Program-made: the position numbers and the translations under genes
Origin: Curvularia sp. ZM96
Taxonomy: Eukaryota > Ascomycota > Dothideomycetes > Pleosporales > Pleosporaceae
Length of the DNA: 64,000 nucleotides
Direction of reading: 5' to 3'
Assembly (NCBI GenBank): GCA_022457065.1
Contig: JAJGBQ010000003.1
Span: forward strand, 868,001-932,000
Notes under the pieces: generated by a model
What the model was told of the DNA's origin: nothing
What the model saw: the letters and a program-made list of their open reading frames with translations, nothing else
Database searches by the model: none
Shown: in pieces, positions 11,692 through 23,818 of the stretch
Numbering within the stretch: the stretch's first letter is position 1
Layout of the letters: the number at the start of each line of letters is the position of its first letter

Positions 11692-14600
11692 ATGCAGTGC
11701 TACACTGAAATAGCCCCGCCCACGGCCGTCAGCCATGCCATCCACATCCCTCTGCTGCATGCCAGGTCGAACAATCTGGTCGTCGCAAAGAACACATTGC
11801 TCCAGGTCTTTGAGCTCAAGTCGACCACTACAGAAGTCACGCCGGGCGGAGGGGATGAGGCGGAGAATGCGGCTGCGAATCTGGACACGGAGGCGGCCGA
11901 CGTGCCATTGCAGCGCACTGAGAGTACCGCCAAACTGGTCCTGGTCGGCGAGTTCCCCCTCGCTGGCACAGTCGTATCGCTGGCGCGTGTAAAGGCGCTC
12001 AATACAAGGTCAAAGGGCGAGGCATTGCTGATAGCGTTTCGGGATGCAAAGCTAAGTCTGGTCGAGTGGGATCCCGAGTCGTACAGCCTCCATACAATAT
12101 CAATACACTACTATGAGAACCCAGACTTGCCCGGCATTGCTCCTTGGTCCGCTGATGTCAAAGACACATACAATTTCTTGACGGCAGATCCCAGCAGCAG
12201 GTGTGCTGCCCTCAAGTTTGGCACCCACAACCTCGCTATCCTTCCCTTTCGCCAGCGTGATCTTGTCGAAGATGACTACGACTCGGATGCAGAAGGTCCC
12301 AAAGAGACCAAGGCTGAGCAGCCAAATGCCACCGACGCCCAGCACACGACGCCCTACTCCTCTTCTTTTGTCCTGCCGCTCACAAACCTCGACCCCACCC
12401 TCACACATCCCGTCCACCTCGCCTTTCTGCACGAGTACCGCGAGCCCACGTTCGGCATCGTTGCGGCCTCCCGGGACACCGCCCCCTCGCTACTCGCCCA
12501 TCGAAAAGACGTCCTTACATACTCCGTCTTCACGCTGGATCTTGAGCAGAAGGCATCGACTACGCTTCTGTCCGTCTCCGGCCTACCATACGACATCACC
12601 AGAGTGGTGCCATTGCCTTCGCCCATTGGCGGTGCCCTGTTGGTGGGGGTTAACGAGATTATACATGTCGACCAGGGAGGCAAGACAAACGGTGTGGCCG
12701 TGAACGAGTTCGCCAAAGCTTGCACTGCTTTCCCGCTGAGCGACCAGTCGGACCTGGCTTTGCGCCTTGAGGGGTGCAGTATCGAGCTCCTATCTCAAGA
12801 AGCGGGCGATGTACTAATCGTGCTCAACAATGGACGTCTTCTTGTTCTCACCTTCACGCTCGATGGTCGTACTGTATCGGGCATGACTATTCACACTGTT
12901 GCGGCAGACCACGGAGGTCACCTCCTGAAAGCTGCCGCCTCTTGCACCAGCAACCTCGGACGAGGACGTCTTTTCATTGGCAGCGAGGATGGAGAGTCTG
13001 CGATGCTAGGCTGGACTAGCACCTCAAGTCACTTGCGACGCAAACAGTCGAACGCTGATGTTGACACTGACGAAGACATGTCTGATGAAGAGGACATGGA
13101 AGACATGGAAGACGATCTTTACAATGACACAGCGCCAGCCATCCAAAAGATCACCGCTGCTGCCTCGGAGCCTACAGCGCCAGGCACCTACACATTCCGT
13201 ATACATGATATACTACCCAGCATAGCACCGATAAAGGACGCTATCCTACACCCAGGAAAGGACACTGAGTCACTGAACAGGGGTGAGATAATGCTCGCAA
13301 CTGGGAGAGGAGCTGCTGGTACCATAACGTCCCTGAACCGTGAGCTCCATCCTGTTACCGTAGCTACAAAACAACTACCGTCCGCCCGTGGTACCTGGGC
13401 TGTGCACGCCCGAAAACAGGCGCCTGGAGACGTCACTGCTGCATTTGGTGAAGACATGGAAGCCAACATGGCCACCGATGTAGACTACGACCAGTATCTC
13501 GTTGTATCTAAGACTGGCGAGGACGGCACTGAAAGCACTGTAGTGTATGAAGTCAATGGCAACGAACTCACTGAAACTGACAAGGGTGATTTTGAACGAG
13601 AAGAAGGCTCAACGCTGTTTGTTGGCGTACTGGCAGCAGGTACAAAGGTCGTACAGGTAATGCGGACAGAAGTTCGTACCTACGACTCAGGTAGGCTATC
13701 GCTTGCGAGCAAAGCGTGCAGTGCAATAACTAATCAACTTCCCAGAACTCAACATGGACCAGATTCTTCCCATGGAGGATGAAGAGAACGGCAATGAGCT
13801 CAACGTCATCAACGCCAGCTTCGCAGACCCATACCTCCTAATCCTGCGCGAGGACTCTAGCGTCAAGATCTTCAAAGCCACTGGCGATGGCGAGCTTGAG
13901 GATGTCGAAGCCTCTGGCTTATCTGGAACCCAATGGCTTTCAGCAAGTTTATTCAAATCTGCCAGCTTCACTGAAGTTTTTGCTTTTCTTCTTACACCTG
14001 AAGGGGGCCTTCGTGTGTTTGCAGTCTCGGACATGGAGAAGCCCTGTTATGTCGCTGAGACCTTGAGCTTCCTCCCACCTGTTCTAACGATGGATTATGG
14101 CCTCAAGCGCGGCGCCACAAAGGCCACCATCACGGAAATTTTGGCTGCTGACTTGGGGGACTCGACGGCCAAGTCACCACACCTGATTGTCCGCACCTCA
14201 AGCGATAACCTCGTCATCTACAAAGCCTTCCATTGTCCATCACGTTCAGCCGCCGACCTATGGACAAAGAACTTGCGATGGGTCAAGCTCTCTCAACAGC
14301 ATATACCACGATACACCGAAGACGCGGGTGCCGAAGACCCTGGCTTCGAAAGTACTCTTTTGGCGTTGGGAGAGATTGGCGGTTACAGTACCGTGTTCCA
14401 AAGAGGCACTACCCCGGCATTCATTCTCAAGGAGTCGTCAAGTGCACCACGCGTCATCGGCTTGAGCGGCACGCCAGTAAAGAGTCTGACATCGTTTCAC
14501 ACATCTAGCTGCCAGCGTGGTTTCGCGTATCTAGACTCTACCGATACACTTCGCATCTCTCAACTTCCACCACAAACACACTACGGCCACTTGGGCTGGG

Positions 14601-16069
14601 CAACACGGCGCATGCCCATGGATGCTGAGATCCACGCCCTCGCCTACCATTCCTCGGGCTTGTATGTCGTTGGTACAGGACAGCCGGAGGAATACCAGCT
14701 GGATCCGACCGAGACGTATCATTACGAACTACCCAAGGAAGACATGACCTTCAAGCCCAGCATTGAGCGTGGCATTATCAAGCTCCTAGATGAAAAGACC
14801 TGGACTATCATTGACACTCATGTTCTCGATCCGCAAGAAGTAGTTCTCAGTATCAAGACGCTCAACCTCGAAGTCAGCGAGAACACGCACCAGCGCAAGG
14901 ATCTTGTGGCAGTGGGCACTGCAATCCTTCACGGTGAAGACCTTGCGACAAAGGGTTGCATCCGCATCTTTGAAGTCATCACCGTCGTCCCTGAACCAGA
15001 CCGTCCAGAGACAAATAAGCGCCTCAAGCTCATTGTCAAAGATGAAGTCAAAGGTGCGGTGTCTGCCCTCTCAGAACTCGGCACACAGGGATTCATGATC
15101 ATGGCGCAAGGGCAGAAATGTATGGTACGAGGTCTCAAAGAAGATGGTACTCTTCTCCCAGTGGCCTTTATGGACATGCAGTGTTATGTTAGTGATCTGA
15201 AAAACCTGCCTGGAACAGGTATGCTCGCTATGGGCGATGCATACCGCGGGGTCTGGTTTACTGGATACACCGTAAGTTGTCCTTGTGTGATGATTGTTGG
15301 CCATCTTGTTAACCAATGAACAGGAAGAGCCATATAGGATGTCACTCTTCGCACGCTCCAAACACAGCCTTGAAACCATAGCCGTCGATTTCCTTCCCTT
15401 TGAGGAACAACTCCACCTCGTCGTTGCAGACGCAGACATGAACCTGCAAGTTCTCCAATTCGACCCTGACAGTACGTTTACCTGCCCTCGTCTCAGACGC
15501 TACCCTTGCCAGTCCACTAACTCCCTCTCCTCACAGACCCCAAATCTGAAGCCGGATCCCGACTCCTCCACAAATCCACCTTCCACACGGGGCACTTCCC
15601 GTCAACCATGCACGTCGTCTATTCCCGCCTCAAAATGCCTTCAGCCACCGACTTCGCGGCAGCAGATATGGAAATGGACACCTCGCCTGACAACGACAAG
15701 GAACAACAAAACCTTCTCCACCAAATCCTTTGCACAACACAATCCGGCACCCTCGCTCTTGTTACGCCCCTGAGCGAAGACACATATAGGCGACTTTCCA
15801 ATCTCAGCGCCTATCTATCCAACACGCTCGACACAACCGCTGGCTTGAATCCCCGTGCTTTCCGCGCCAGCGACACACCGGACGGAGGGTGGGACGCCGG
15901 AACGGGTGCGAGGGGCATGCTTGATGGTAATTTGCTCATGCGATGGGGAGAGCTTAGTGAAAGAGGGCGTAGAGAAGGGCTCGCGAAGTATGGCGAGGGC
16001 GAGTGGATGTTTTGGGGTGAGCGCGAGATTCTGGCGGGTTGGGGTGTGTTTGGTGGGAGGGGGAAGTGA
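11692..16069 (+). CDS. cft1: Cleavage and polyadenylation factor subunit CFT1 (CPSF160 homologue)
   Basis: Four exons (11692-13690, 13746-15271, 15324-15471, 15537-16069) give 1401 aa. The N-terminus MQCYTEIAPPTAVSHAIHIP is characteristic of fungal CFT1. The protein is the large beta-propeller scaffold of the cleavage/polyadenylation complex: an MMS1-like N-terminal region from residue 30 or so, an acidic insert around residue 460 (DEDMSDEEDMEDMEDD), and a C-terminal CPSF_A region (about 1010-1360) carrying KRLKLIVKDEVKGAVSALSE and GDAYRGVWFTGY. In the nucleus it works with the other CPSF subunits in AAUAAA recognition and pre-mRNA 3'-end formation. Intron positions were set by frame; all are 52-65 nt. 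The length fits the family (about 1350-1450 aa). The last exon has a Gly-rich end (WGVFGGRGK). Confidence 0.93.
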
Positions 16070-16372
16070 GTTTGTTGTGTTGTGAGAAGATGTAGTTCAG
16101 CAGGTGTGGGGATGTGGGGGTGAGAGTGGAGTAGGGAGGCGAGGCCGGGGTAATTTTCTGGGGACAAGAAGAAAAAAGAATATAGAATCGTTGCTTTGGC
16201 AATGATCAAGTTGTTGGTTCCCTTGAACTGACTGGTTATAGCCCAAAACGCGATTTTATTAGCTAGAAGAAGAACTCTACTCCATCCCATTTCGTCCAAT
16301 CTATGCCTAGATGTTCGACATGTCCTCGTTCGGCTGCCCATAGCTTACGTGATGAACCCTAGGCAGCGGAGC

Positions 16373-16408
16373 CAGCGTATTCAGCGTATTCAGCGTATTC
16401 AGCGTATC
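16373..16408. repeat. 9-bp tandem repeat, four copies
   Basis: Three perfect copies of CAGCGTATT followed by CAGCGTATC. It sits about 300 bp past the CFT1 stop codon, in presumed non-coding DNA. This is minisatellite-like and may vary in length between strains. Confidence 0.9.
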
Positions 16409-17382
16409 CAGAAGAGGAAGAGAGAGAAACAAATTCCGACCAAGCCGCACCCGTTTTCAGCGCCGTTTGCGGGGTGTCGGTATAATTATTATTTTTTGCT
16501 TTTAGTAGGTGGGGAAAGAGCTAAAGGCACGACCACGAAGCTCGTCGCGATGGTAGGGTTCCACCGGAGACTGGATGTGGCTCTGGGCAGGTAGCTGATG
16601 GCGGCTGGGCTTGGTGTAGGGGACAGAAGGGTAACTTGGTGTGTTTGTACGCGTTGGGGAGCTGTAGAGGACGTGTTCATGCGCTGGCGTTAGGTTTTCG
16701 CATAGTCTTCGTGCTCGGCGCGTTCTTAGCGTAGGATTTGCTCGCGTCGGAACCGTCGTCTTCGCGCATCGAGGTACCGGTGCTCTGGTTTGCAGGTCTT
16801 AGCTTGAATCCAACATATTTCTCTGCTGTTACGATAAGTATGCTGTGGTAGTGCGAGTTTCTTTTGGGTTTGATTGAACTTAGCGTTTTTCCAGCCTTGC
16901 TTCATGATTGAAAGGTCTTTAGGTGGTTTGGCAGCTATCGTGTCGGTATATGCCAGTCGTCTTTCGTCCCACCTTCTTATCAAATACGGATGGTCTTTAC
17001 ATGGTGTAGAGTATGTTGAACTTGAGAGTAACTTTGACCAAAGTATATTTTATTGGAAGCTTGCTATCCCCTTCCTGTCACCTCGTAGAACACTGTCCGC
17101 ACAAAGACACCAGCGACGCGCATACCCATGCCTGAACCTGTCTGGGGCTTGCATCTTTTCGTGAAGCTACTGGTGGCCACCAAGTAGGAGGACAGCGTGT
17201 ATCGGAAAAGAATCTTTTGGTTGTAAGCTTGACTGTAAATTGTAGATGCCGTGTAGAGGTGTCGTTACGATGATGATGCTAAAAGCTAAGGACTTTTTGA
17301 ACTCTGGAAAGCAGTAATGAGCCAGCCGCCGGCTACTCTGAGGATCATGGCAGGTGCACCCGCTGGACGCGTTACCGGTTCG

Positions 17383-17466
17383 CTTCGTTCGTGTTGTCTG
17401 GATCGTTCGCTGGCGGAAGGTTCCCTTCGTTCGTGTTGTCTGGATTATTCGCTGGCGGAAGGTTTC
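17383..17466. repeat. 42-bp tandem duplication
   Basis: Two head-to-tail copies of a 42-bp unit beginning CTTCGTTCGTGTTGTCTGGA, the second starting at 17425, with only a few mismatches. The length is a multiple of three. On the minus strand one frame reads GNLPPANDPDNTNE twice, so the duplication could have arisen in coding sequence. Confidence 0.85.
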
Positions 17467-18141
17467 CCGGATCTTGTTCAAAACGCGGCGGTAGATTGTC
17501 GACGCGTTTCTCTGTGAGATGTTAAGCGTTCTTGCATTCTAAAGAGAAACTTGGAGGCCAAACCGTCTTCCTCGTCGCCCCTGCTTGTGAGACTGCGCTT
17601 AGGACGTCCCGGCATAGTGTAAGAGATGAAAATGAATGAGCTGTCGTCGTTCAAGTTGTACAGAGTGCAGCGAAGTGAGTGTGCTGGATGCTAGAGCAGA
17701 TTGTGGGGTGGCTGTGTCCAGGTACCTTTGCAAGCGATTATCTGTGGCTTGGGGGGAAGGCTGCGAGGAAAAAGTTCAGGAGCTTACCTTACGCGTTTCA
17801 TTGATTGGATCAACCTCGTAGCGTATTTGAATTACTGGAAGTTCGTCAACGGCTTGTGGATCTTCTCAAGACATTGCTGAAGTCCGTTCAGAGAAACACG
17901 AACGCATATTGAAACGTTGGAACTGTCTTTCATTACCCATCCTATACGAGATTAAGGACCACATCTGACATGCCCTACAGGTCGCTTAACGCTTCGGCTA
18001 CACGTTCGGGGAATATGAGGTCGGGTCGGTGCTCCATGACTAAGGCCATCGGTGAACGCTTGGAGAGCGCCTCGTCGCGTACTTATTCGTCCTAGCGTGG
18101 CTGGTCCTGAAACGGCCGCTATCACAACGGCGGCGCTCAGC

Positions 18142-19119
18142 CTAGCGATTGCTAACAAAAACAACCATTGTCTGGAAATATCTGTTGTCGTAAGTATATG
18201 GGATATTCAAAACTAAACAGTCACAAACTAACCCTATAACAATTGTAAACAGATGCGCCGTGCTGGGCCCCATAAAATGTGCTGAAGCAGCGAGAAGCAG
18301 GCAAAAGAATGGCATAATAACAATGCGTGGTACCTGCTGCTCCACGCTGTTGAACGTGGCGATCGGCGCGACGAGAATCAATGTGGCTAACACATAAACC
18401 AAGATGTTTGCAATATTGTTCAGAGTTGGGTTATAAACAACCTCGACATCTTGGATCTCGTGCATGGGTAAATTGCCACAAACGCGTTTTGACGGGTCGA
18501 CCAGGTATTTGAGTACCGGATTCATGAGCCAGTCTCGGATGAACTGTGCCCCAGGCTGAAGGTCGTCGTCATCATTCGCAGTTGCCAACTCCGAAGGTAT
18601 TGGATCGCGGGCGCCTCCATATGTGTGGGCCATTTCCCCGTTGGCAGCACGCAACCCGTATTTATCGCTTCGATTGTACCGGCGGAACTTTCTCATGAAC
18701 ATCTTAGAAGGAATCGGGGCTGAGCTCATTGTCTTGAAATACTTCACGACATGGGCTTCCAATTTGGTCAGCTCTTTGCTCATTGTTAGAGTATAATCAA
18801 CATCGGTTGACTTACCATATGTCAGGAGGCTATTGATATGCTCGTGCATAAGATCCTTGTACCTACGCCTTATTTCCTCCGATTCTTCAGTGTTCAAATT
18901 ATCCTGGACAAAACCATCAACAGCACGACCAGTCTCGTAAACCTCAGACTCCATGTACATTATGGCACGTGCCCATCTTCCAACAAAGGTATTGTAGATC
19001 TGAGTCTGCGGATATTCAGAGATTTGTTGGAATAGATCTTTATGGTAGTGCATGGCCCTGATGCGCTCTTGTGTAGAAGGTGGGCTGGCACTGCAGCAGA
19101 TGGTAGGTTTGGTCGACAT
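18142..19119 (-). CDS. DUF6594-domain membrane protein
   Basis: A single-exon CDS of 325 aa. The frame opens at 19149 with GTG; the first ATG is at 19119 and is used here. The N-terminal two thirds is soluble and charged, with predicted helices (ERIRAMHYHKDLFQQISEYP; EESEEIRRRYKDLMHEHINS). The segment RDWLMNPVLKYLVDPSKRV precedes three closely spaced C-terminal membrane helices (IANILVYVLATLILVAPIAT; IVIMPFFCLLLAASAHFM; LFTIVIGLVCDCLVLNI). This layout is that of the fungal DUF6594 family, which has many paralogues in ascomycetes and no known function. A TATA-like box lies about 100 nt upstream. Flanked on both sides by gene-poor DNA. Confidence 0.75.
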   Translation of the reverse strand: MSTKPTICCSASPPSTQERIRAMHYHKDLFQQISEYPQTQIYNTFVGRWARAIMYMESEVYETGRAVDGFVQDNLNTEESEEIRRRYKDLMHEHINSLLTYGKSTDVDYTLTMSKELTKLEAHVVKYFKTMSSAPIPSKMFMRKFRRYNRSDKYGLRAANGEMAHTYGGARDPIPSELATANDDDDLQPGAQFIRDWLMNPVLKYLVDPSKRVCGNLPMHEIQDVEVVYNPTLNNIANILVYVLATLILVAPIATFNSVEQQVPRIVIMPFFCLLLAASAHFMGPSTAHLFTIVIGLVCDCLVLNIPYTYDNRYFQTMVVFVSNR

Positions 19120-19218
19120 GATTACTGGGTTGTTGTGTCTTGCTGACACGTAGAGTCTTCGAAAAGGATTGTTGGATACACTTGGAACAGTCTCCTACTC
19201 GGCTGGGAAGGTTGAGAC

Positions 19219-19226
19219 TATAAATA
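19219..19226 (-). promoter_or_regulatory. TATA-like box upstream of the DUF6594 gene
   Basis: TATAAATA on the + strand (TATTTATA on the gene strand), 100 nt from the ATG at 19119. Positional inference only. Confidence 0.3.
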
Positions 19227-19762
19227 TTGCCGTGAAATAGGCGCTGTGTCATCGAAAGACACTCCTAATGCGGTCAGCCTGGCGCTGCTTTCGTTTCTTG
19301 TGCATGAAGAGCCTCATCGTTAGCTGCCAAGCAGATTCACAACACATACCACTGTCCTGCGATAAGGCCACAGCGCGCTTCGTGGTCTATTCGTGGGGTC
19401 AGACATGACAACCATACCCAATCCCAGTACACCGCTTGAGACCATAATGGAGACCGCATCCGGCAGATCTGTAAGACTTTTCACCGGATACACGAAGCCA
19501 GGCATTCTAATAGGACTGACCATAGGACCAGAGACTGGGGTGACCTCACATGCGAAACGAAACTGCAGCCAATACCATGAATCAGCCAAGGTCGACATCG
19601 AATCCGTCCCTTCATGTGTGTCGAGGCTGTGTTGCTGTAAACCGGATACGCCGGGTTTGTAAGGTGGTGTGCAGCCATGCGTCACTGCTGGAATCCTTCG
19701 AAAATTTGGCTCATCTCTCCCACTCCAAGCATTCCTCAGGCCGGCAAACGAAAGCTACTAAA

Positions 19763-19990
19763 ATGGCATTCTCAAAGCAAGGTCTCAAAGATGAGTCGCA
19801 GTCCGTAGTACAGCTAGAAGAAAGCGTTTCGGAGCTGGCGATGGTCCAGGGAAGCTCGCCAATTCCGTCAACCCCACTATACTTACCTAAACCAAGCCAT
19901 CGCAACACCCCATTATCATACCGGCGTTCTTGGCTCGAAAGGACAGTGGAAGATACATCGAACAACAAGGGTGCAAAGAGGATATACTAG
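19763..19990 (+). CDS. Possible small hypothetical protein (75 aa)
   Basis: An ATG in good context (ctactaaaATGGCA) opens a 75-codon frame beginning MAFSKQGLKDESQSVVQLEE and ending KRIY. The composition is hydrophilic and Ser/Pro-rich, as in disordered fungal proteins, with no signal peptide or membrane segment. I do not recognise it. It could be a real small gene, the first exon of a longer one, or chance. The only support is the start context and composition. Confidence 0.2.
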   Translation: MAFSKQGLKDESQSVVQLEESVSELAMVQGSSPIPSTPLYLPKPSHRNTPLSYRRSWLERTVEDTSNNKGAKRIY

Positions 19991-21789
19991 CCACAGCTAA
20001 GCGCCGAATACAGCTGCCACAATCGCTGTACTACGTAGTCGTTAACCATAAGGAGATGGCCACCATTCGCTGTACACCACAGTATATCTTTAGCGCATTG
20101 GCGCGTTATCATATGACATGTTACTGCAGCAGCAGATGTTGTGCGACACTGGCTTTTTGAACAGACCAACAACCTCAGACTTGCAGGAAGCAAGGCGCCC
20201 TACATCGCGCCCTCAGACACCATGATCACCATGACAATTCGACAAGAACGCACCTAAGTGTAGACCTCCGCGTTTATTTTAGAGTATTTCAACTCGATCG
20301 ATGCACGACATGCTGTCTTCTTCTTGCTTTGATGACAGCGAATACCCCCACCACAAGCGCCATATGCTAATGATAATCCTATCCGACCCCCCTTCCCTCA
20401 AGCCTTCACCCACAGCACTGGAAAAATCATTGTTGGCTTCATAGCATTGGTCAATTACTGCCATCATTCACCGCTTCAAACAGCAGCAGTCTTCAGCCTT
20501 GTTTTTCGGCCCCATTGCTATGCGCGGACTCTGTTGTCGCCGCGCGGCTGGAGTTGTAAAGATCAGAGTCTCTCTGAATGGACAGACAGGAAAAGATGGT
20601 TGCATCAACATCGGACTCAATTAGGATAATGGGGCAAGATGCTTGGGCGCATACAAGTTACAAAACACATCTCCTTCGTACTTTGCACCAGCCAGAAGTG
20701 TACGTTTTTTTTCTCGCCACCGATCTCTCAATGTATTACTACATCATAGATCAATACTGACTTATCTCTTGGTCATCTGTAACGTAACTCTCATACTTTT
20801 AGAACACTGATACTAATCAAAACGCGTTAGTTCTGCTGCCATGTAAGTCCAAGAGTTTTGAGCAAAGAAACGATACTAACCAAAAGTAGCCAGATTTCAC
20901 TGGCGCCCTGTGCTAAGTGGACATTTGAAGAGTGATGCTTTAGTCGATGTATGGAGTTCCTGTACAGTAGGTTGAAGCTCGGCCGACTACACGTAGAGAA
21001 ACAGGGTTTGTGATGCCGTTGCACCGGGTCGCGTGCAGCTGTGGATGATCCGTGTGCTGATCAAACATGCGCATAAAGCCTTGTGGAGAAGATAATGGGA
21101 CAGAGATCTGTATTTTCTTATCATTCAAGTGCTGGGGTAGTCGAACTCAATAGGAATGTGAGCTTTTCTGACACTATCTTCTCTACCTTTGCTCATCCTG
21201 CCTTTGGCTCACCCTGGTAGCCTCGCATGCCAAGAAACATGGTGTATCATACTGGCTTTACTAATTAAACCAGTCAGTATTATCGTATAGTACAGGACGG
21301 TCTAGTTGCACAGAGAGCGCGTCGCAGTTATGAAAGATCAACTGAAACTGACCTCGACGCATGAGGTACACCATTGCCTGAGGCCACTGCCACTCACCCT
21401 AAACTATATGTCGTACCCACACATCTATGGGCTGTTTCCCATTTCTCGCTTTGGCGCGTGCAACGTTTTTGCGAAAGTCCAGAATCATGAGGCCATTACC
21501 AACGGACCGTCAATGTGGGTCAACACGGCTACCGTACATAGTCGAGCGCCTCTTCCCCTAACAAGACATGACCTTTGTCGATCGCACATCGCCCCGATCC
21601 CTCCTCGGCACGATCGATGACGCCCCAAGTCTCAGATATCGGCCAACGGGCTCCCAACAGGGTTAAACTGCATGTTTGTTTTAGCCACGATGACGCTCAC
21701 TGTCATGTCAATGCTGTGGATGCAGCTACCGGATCGGAATTGTTTTAAATGTGGTTCTCAAGCCACTCTTCACATCGCATGCAGTAGCC

Positions 21790-23428
21790 ATGCCTCCACA
21801 AGATGAGCGCGCACCGCTGTTGCAGCAAAGATGGAGCGAGGAAGGTCAGCATTGCACGGTATGTCATCTTTGCACGCGCAGCGTAACTAAAAACAAGAGA
21901 TTTGCTGACTTGCGACAGCATCTGCGCATCGAAGACTTACCCAGCGAAGAAAACCCGCGAGAATGGACTAGAAGGCGGAAAATGGCGAATGTGGCCGTCA
22001 TAGCCCTCATGTCCAGTACGCCTTCGAGCGATGCTCACTTCTCCATATTCCCTGCTTACGGATGCGCCTAGTTCTTAGTCCCCTTGTTTCGTCCATGTTC
22101 ACGCCTGGTATTGCGCAAATCGCCAAAGATCTCAACTGCTCCACAACTGCTGTTATCGGAACAACCACTGGTTTCGTGGTTATGCTGGGCATTGGACCCT
22201 TGATCCTCGCTCCTCTATCCGAGACGTTTGGCCGGAGGAAAATATATCTGACATGCTTCTCTATCTTCACGCTGCTTCAAATCCCCACTGCACTTGCGCC
22301 GAATATCGCTTTTCTAATTACAGTACGAAGTATCACTGGTTTCTTCGGTAGCGTGGGCATTGCAAATGGCGGAGGTACCATAAGCGATATGTTCCTGCCA
22401 AATGAGAGAGCTGGAGTATTTGGTTGGTATCTTCTTGGTCCACTCCTGGGACCGACTCTAGGTCCACTTTTTGGAGGCGTAAGTTTGAAAGCCTCCCTTT
22501 TTTTGACGTTGAAGGGGCGGAGCGTGGCTAACAGAAAGTGTAGCTAATCGTCCAGAGGCTTTCGTGGAGGTGGGTGTTTTGGATCATGGCTATTGTATGC
22601 TTTATTAACACGCTGGCTGGGTACTTTTTCCTGCGCGAGACGTATGCGCCGGTGATTCTCAGCAGTAAAAAGGCCGAGTTGGAGGGCCAAACCTCTGAAT
22701 GGGATGACACGAAGTACTCGTACGAAGGCGAGGACCTACGTCCGCTGAGCGAAAAGATAGGGCAAGCTTTGAAGCGCCCTCCAAAGATCTTTGCGCAGCC
22801 CATCGTCGCGGTTATGGCAGTGTACCAAGCCCTTATTTTCGGTACCACTTACAGCATTTACACGAATATGCAGCCCATCTACCAAGACGATTATGGATTC
22901 ACCACGGAGCAAGTGGGTCTACTCTATCTTGGGCCAGGCTGCGGCTTTCTATTCGCTGTCTGGTTCCTTGTACCTCGCATCGACACTGTGTACAAGTCAC
23001 TCACAGCCAAAAACCATGAGAAAGCAAGACCCGAGTTCCGTCTGCCGCTGGCCAACATTGGCTCCGTCTTCATCCCAGTGTCTCTGTTCTGGTTTGCTTG
23101 GACAGTTGAGAAGCACACGCACTGGCTCGCTTCTATCAGTGCTACATTCTTCTATGGTATCGGGCAAGTCATGATCCTCAACAGCACCCAAAACTATTTT
23201 ATCGACAGCTTCGAGAAGTACGCCGCAAGCGCCATAGCAGCTGGCACGGTTTTCCGCAGCGTAGTTGGTGGAATTGTTCCGATGCTTGCACCTGCGTTGT
23301 TTGAGAAGCTGGGCTACGGTTGGGGCATCAGTGTCTTTGCGTTCGTGAGCTTACTTCTCGCACCTGCCCCCATTTTGTTCTATATTTTCGGCGAGCGGCT
23401 TAGAGAGCGTTATCCCGCGAGTCTTTAG
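21790..23428 (+). CDS. MFS transporter, drug:H+ antiporter-1 type
   Basis: Four exons (21790-21858, 21919-22015, 22072-22478, 22544-23428) give 485 aa. The introns are 60, 56 and 65 nt; without them the frame breaks after residue 23. A short hydrophilic N-terminus (MPPQDERAPLLQQRW) is followed by SPLVSSMFTPGIAQIAKDLN, typical of loop 1 in the DHA1 family. MFS motif A is present as LSETFGRRKIYL after helix 2, and motif C-like GPLLGPTLGPLFGG follows helix 5. The central loop contains a charged stretch (SEWDDTKYSYEGEDLRPLSE). Twelve helices are expected. The last helices include GTVFRSVVGGIVPMLAPALF. The relatives export drugs or polyamines at the plasma membrane; the substrate cannot be told. 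It is convergent with the thiolase-like gene, 390 bp apart, and there are no biosynthetic enzymes nearby that would suggest a cluster. Confidence 0.88.
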
Positions 23429-23818
23429 ACAGTAAATGGTGATGATTAGCACAAGCATATAATAGACTTTTCCAGTTCTAACAACTACTTCCTGGTCCCC
23501 TGACACTCATGGAGACTGCTCATTGAGGGGAAACAAGACCGGATCGCACTCCGTTGCTCGAAAAGAACTAACCATAGTTCTCAAAAGGGTCCCATCAGAT
23601 GACCAAGAAGGAAAGAGTTGCAAATGCCGCCACCAGACGCAACAACCAAGACAGTGCAAAGGAACAGACGTAGAAGGGAGTCAAGCCAGATCGGTAGCAA
23701 TTCGATTACTCTCACAGGAAAAATGTCAGATAAATTTGCAGATCTATACCCGCTCGATATAGCAAAGACCAGTCATGCTGCAAGACCAGTGTTCAGGAAA
23801 AGACTAAGTTCGATAATC
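23429..23818. other. Convergent 3' region, MFS / thiolase-like
   Basis: 390 bp between two stop codons on opposite strands. It must hold both terminators. Short frames on plus (23523-23854) are featureless. Confidence 0.5.

Larger units (their letters stand above)
16070..18141. other. 2.1-kb intergenic region with two tandem repeats
   Basis: Lies between the 3' end of CFT1 and the 3' end of the DUF6594 gene, so it contains no obligatory promoter. It holds a 9-bp tandem repeat (16373-16408) and a 42-bp duplication (17383-17466), both listed separately. A minus-strand frame at 16983-16726 (85 codons, basic) has no recognisable motif. A possible small minus-strand gene overlaps the 42-bp repeat (see findings). 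No transposon ends were recognised. Confidence 0.5.
19120..21789. other. 2.7-kb gene-poor region
   Basis: Divergent upstream region between the DUF6594 gene and the MFS gene. The only frame worth noting is a 75-codon one at 19763-19990 (separate entry). Other frames (20447-20760, 21306-21620, 20827-21128 minus) are short and featureless. No tRNA or repeat was seen. Confidence 0.45.

Noticed and set aside
10757..11713. 318-codon plus-strand frame
   Set aside because: Antisense to exon 1 of the LMBD1-like gene and its promoter; no protein-family motif.
16726..16983. 85-codon basic minus-strand frame, considered as a transposase remnant
   Set aside because: No DDE, helix-turn-helix or terminal-repeat signal could be recognised.
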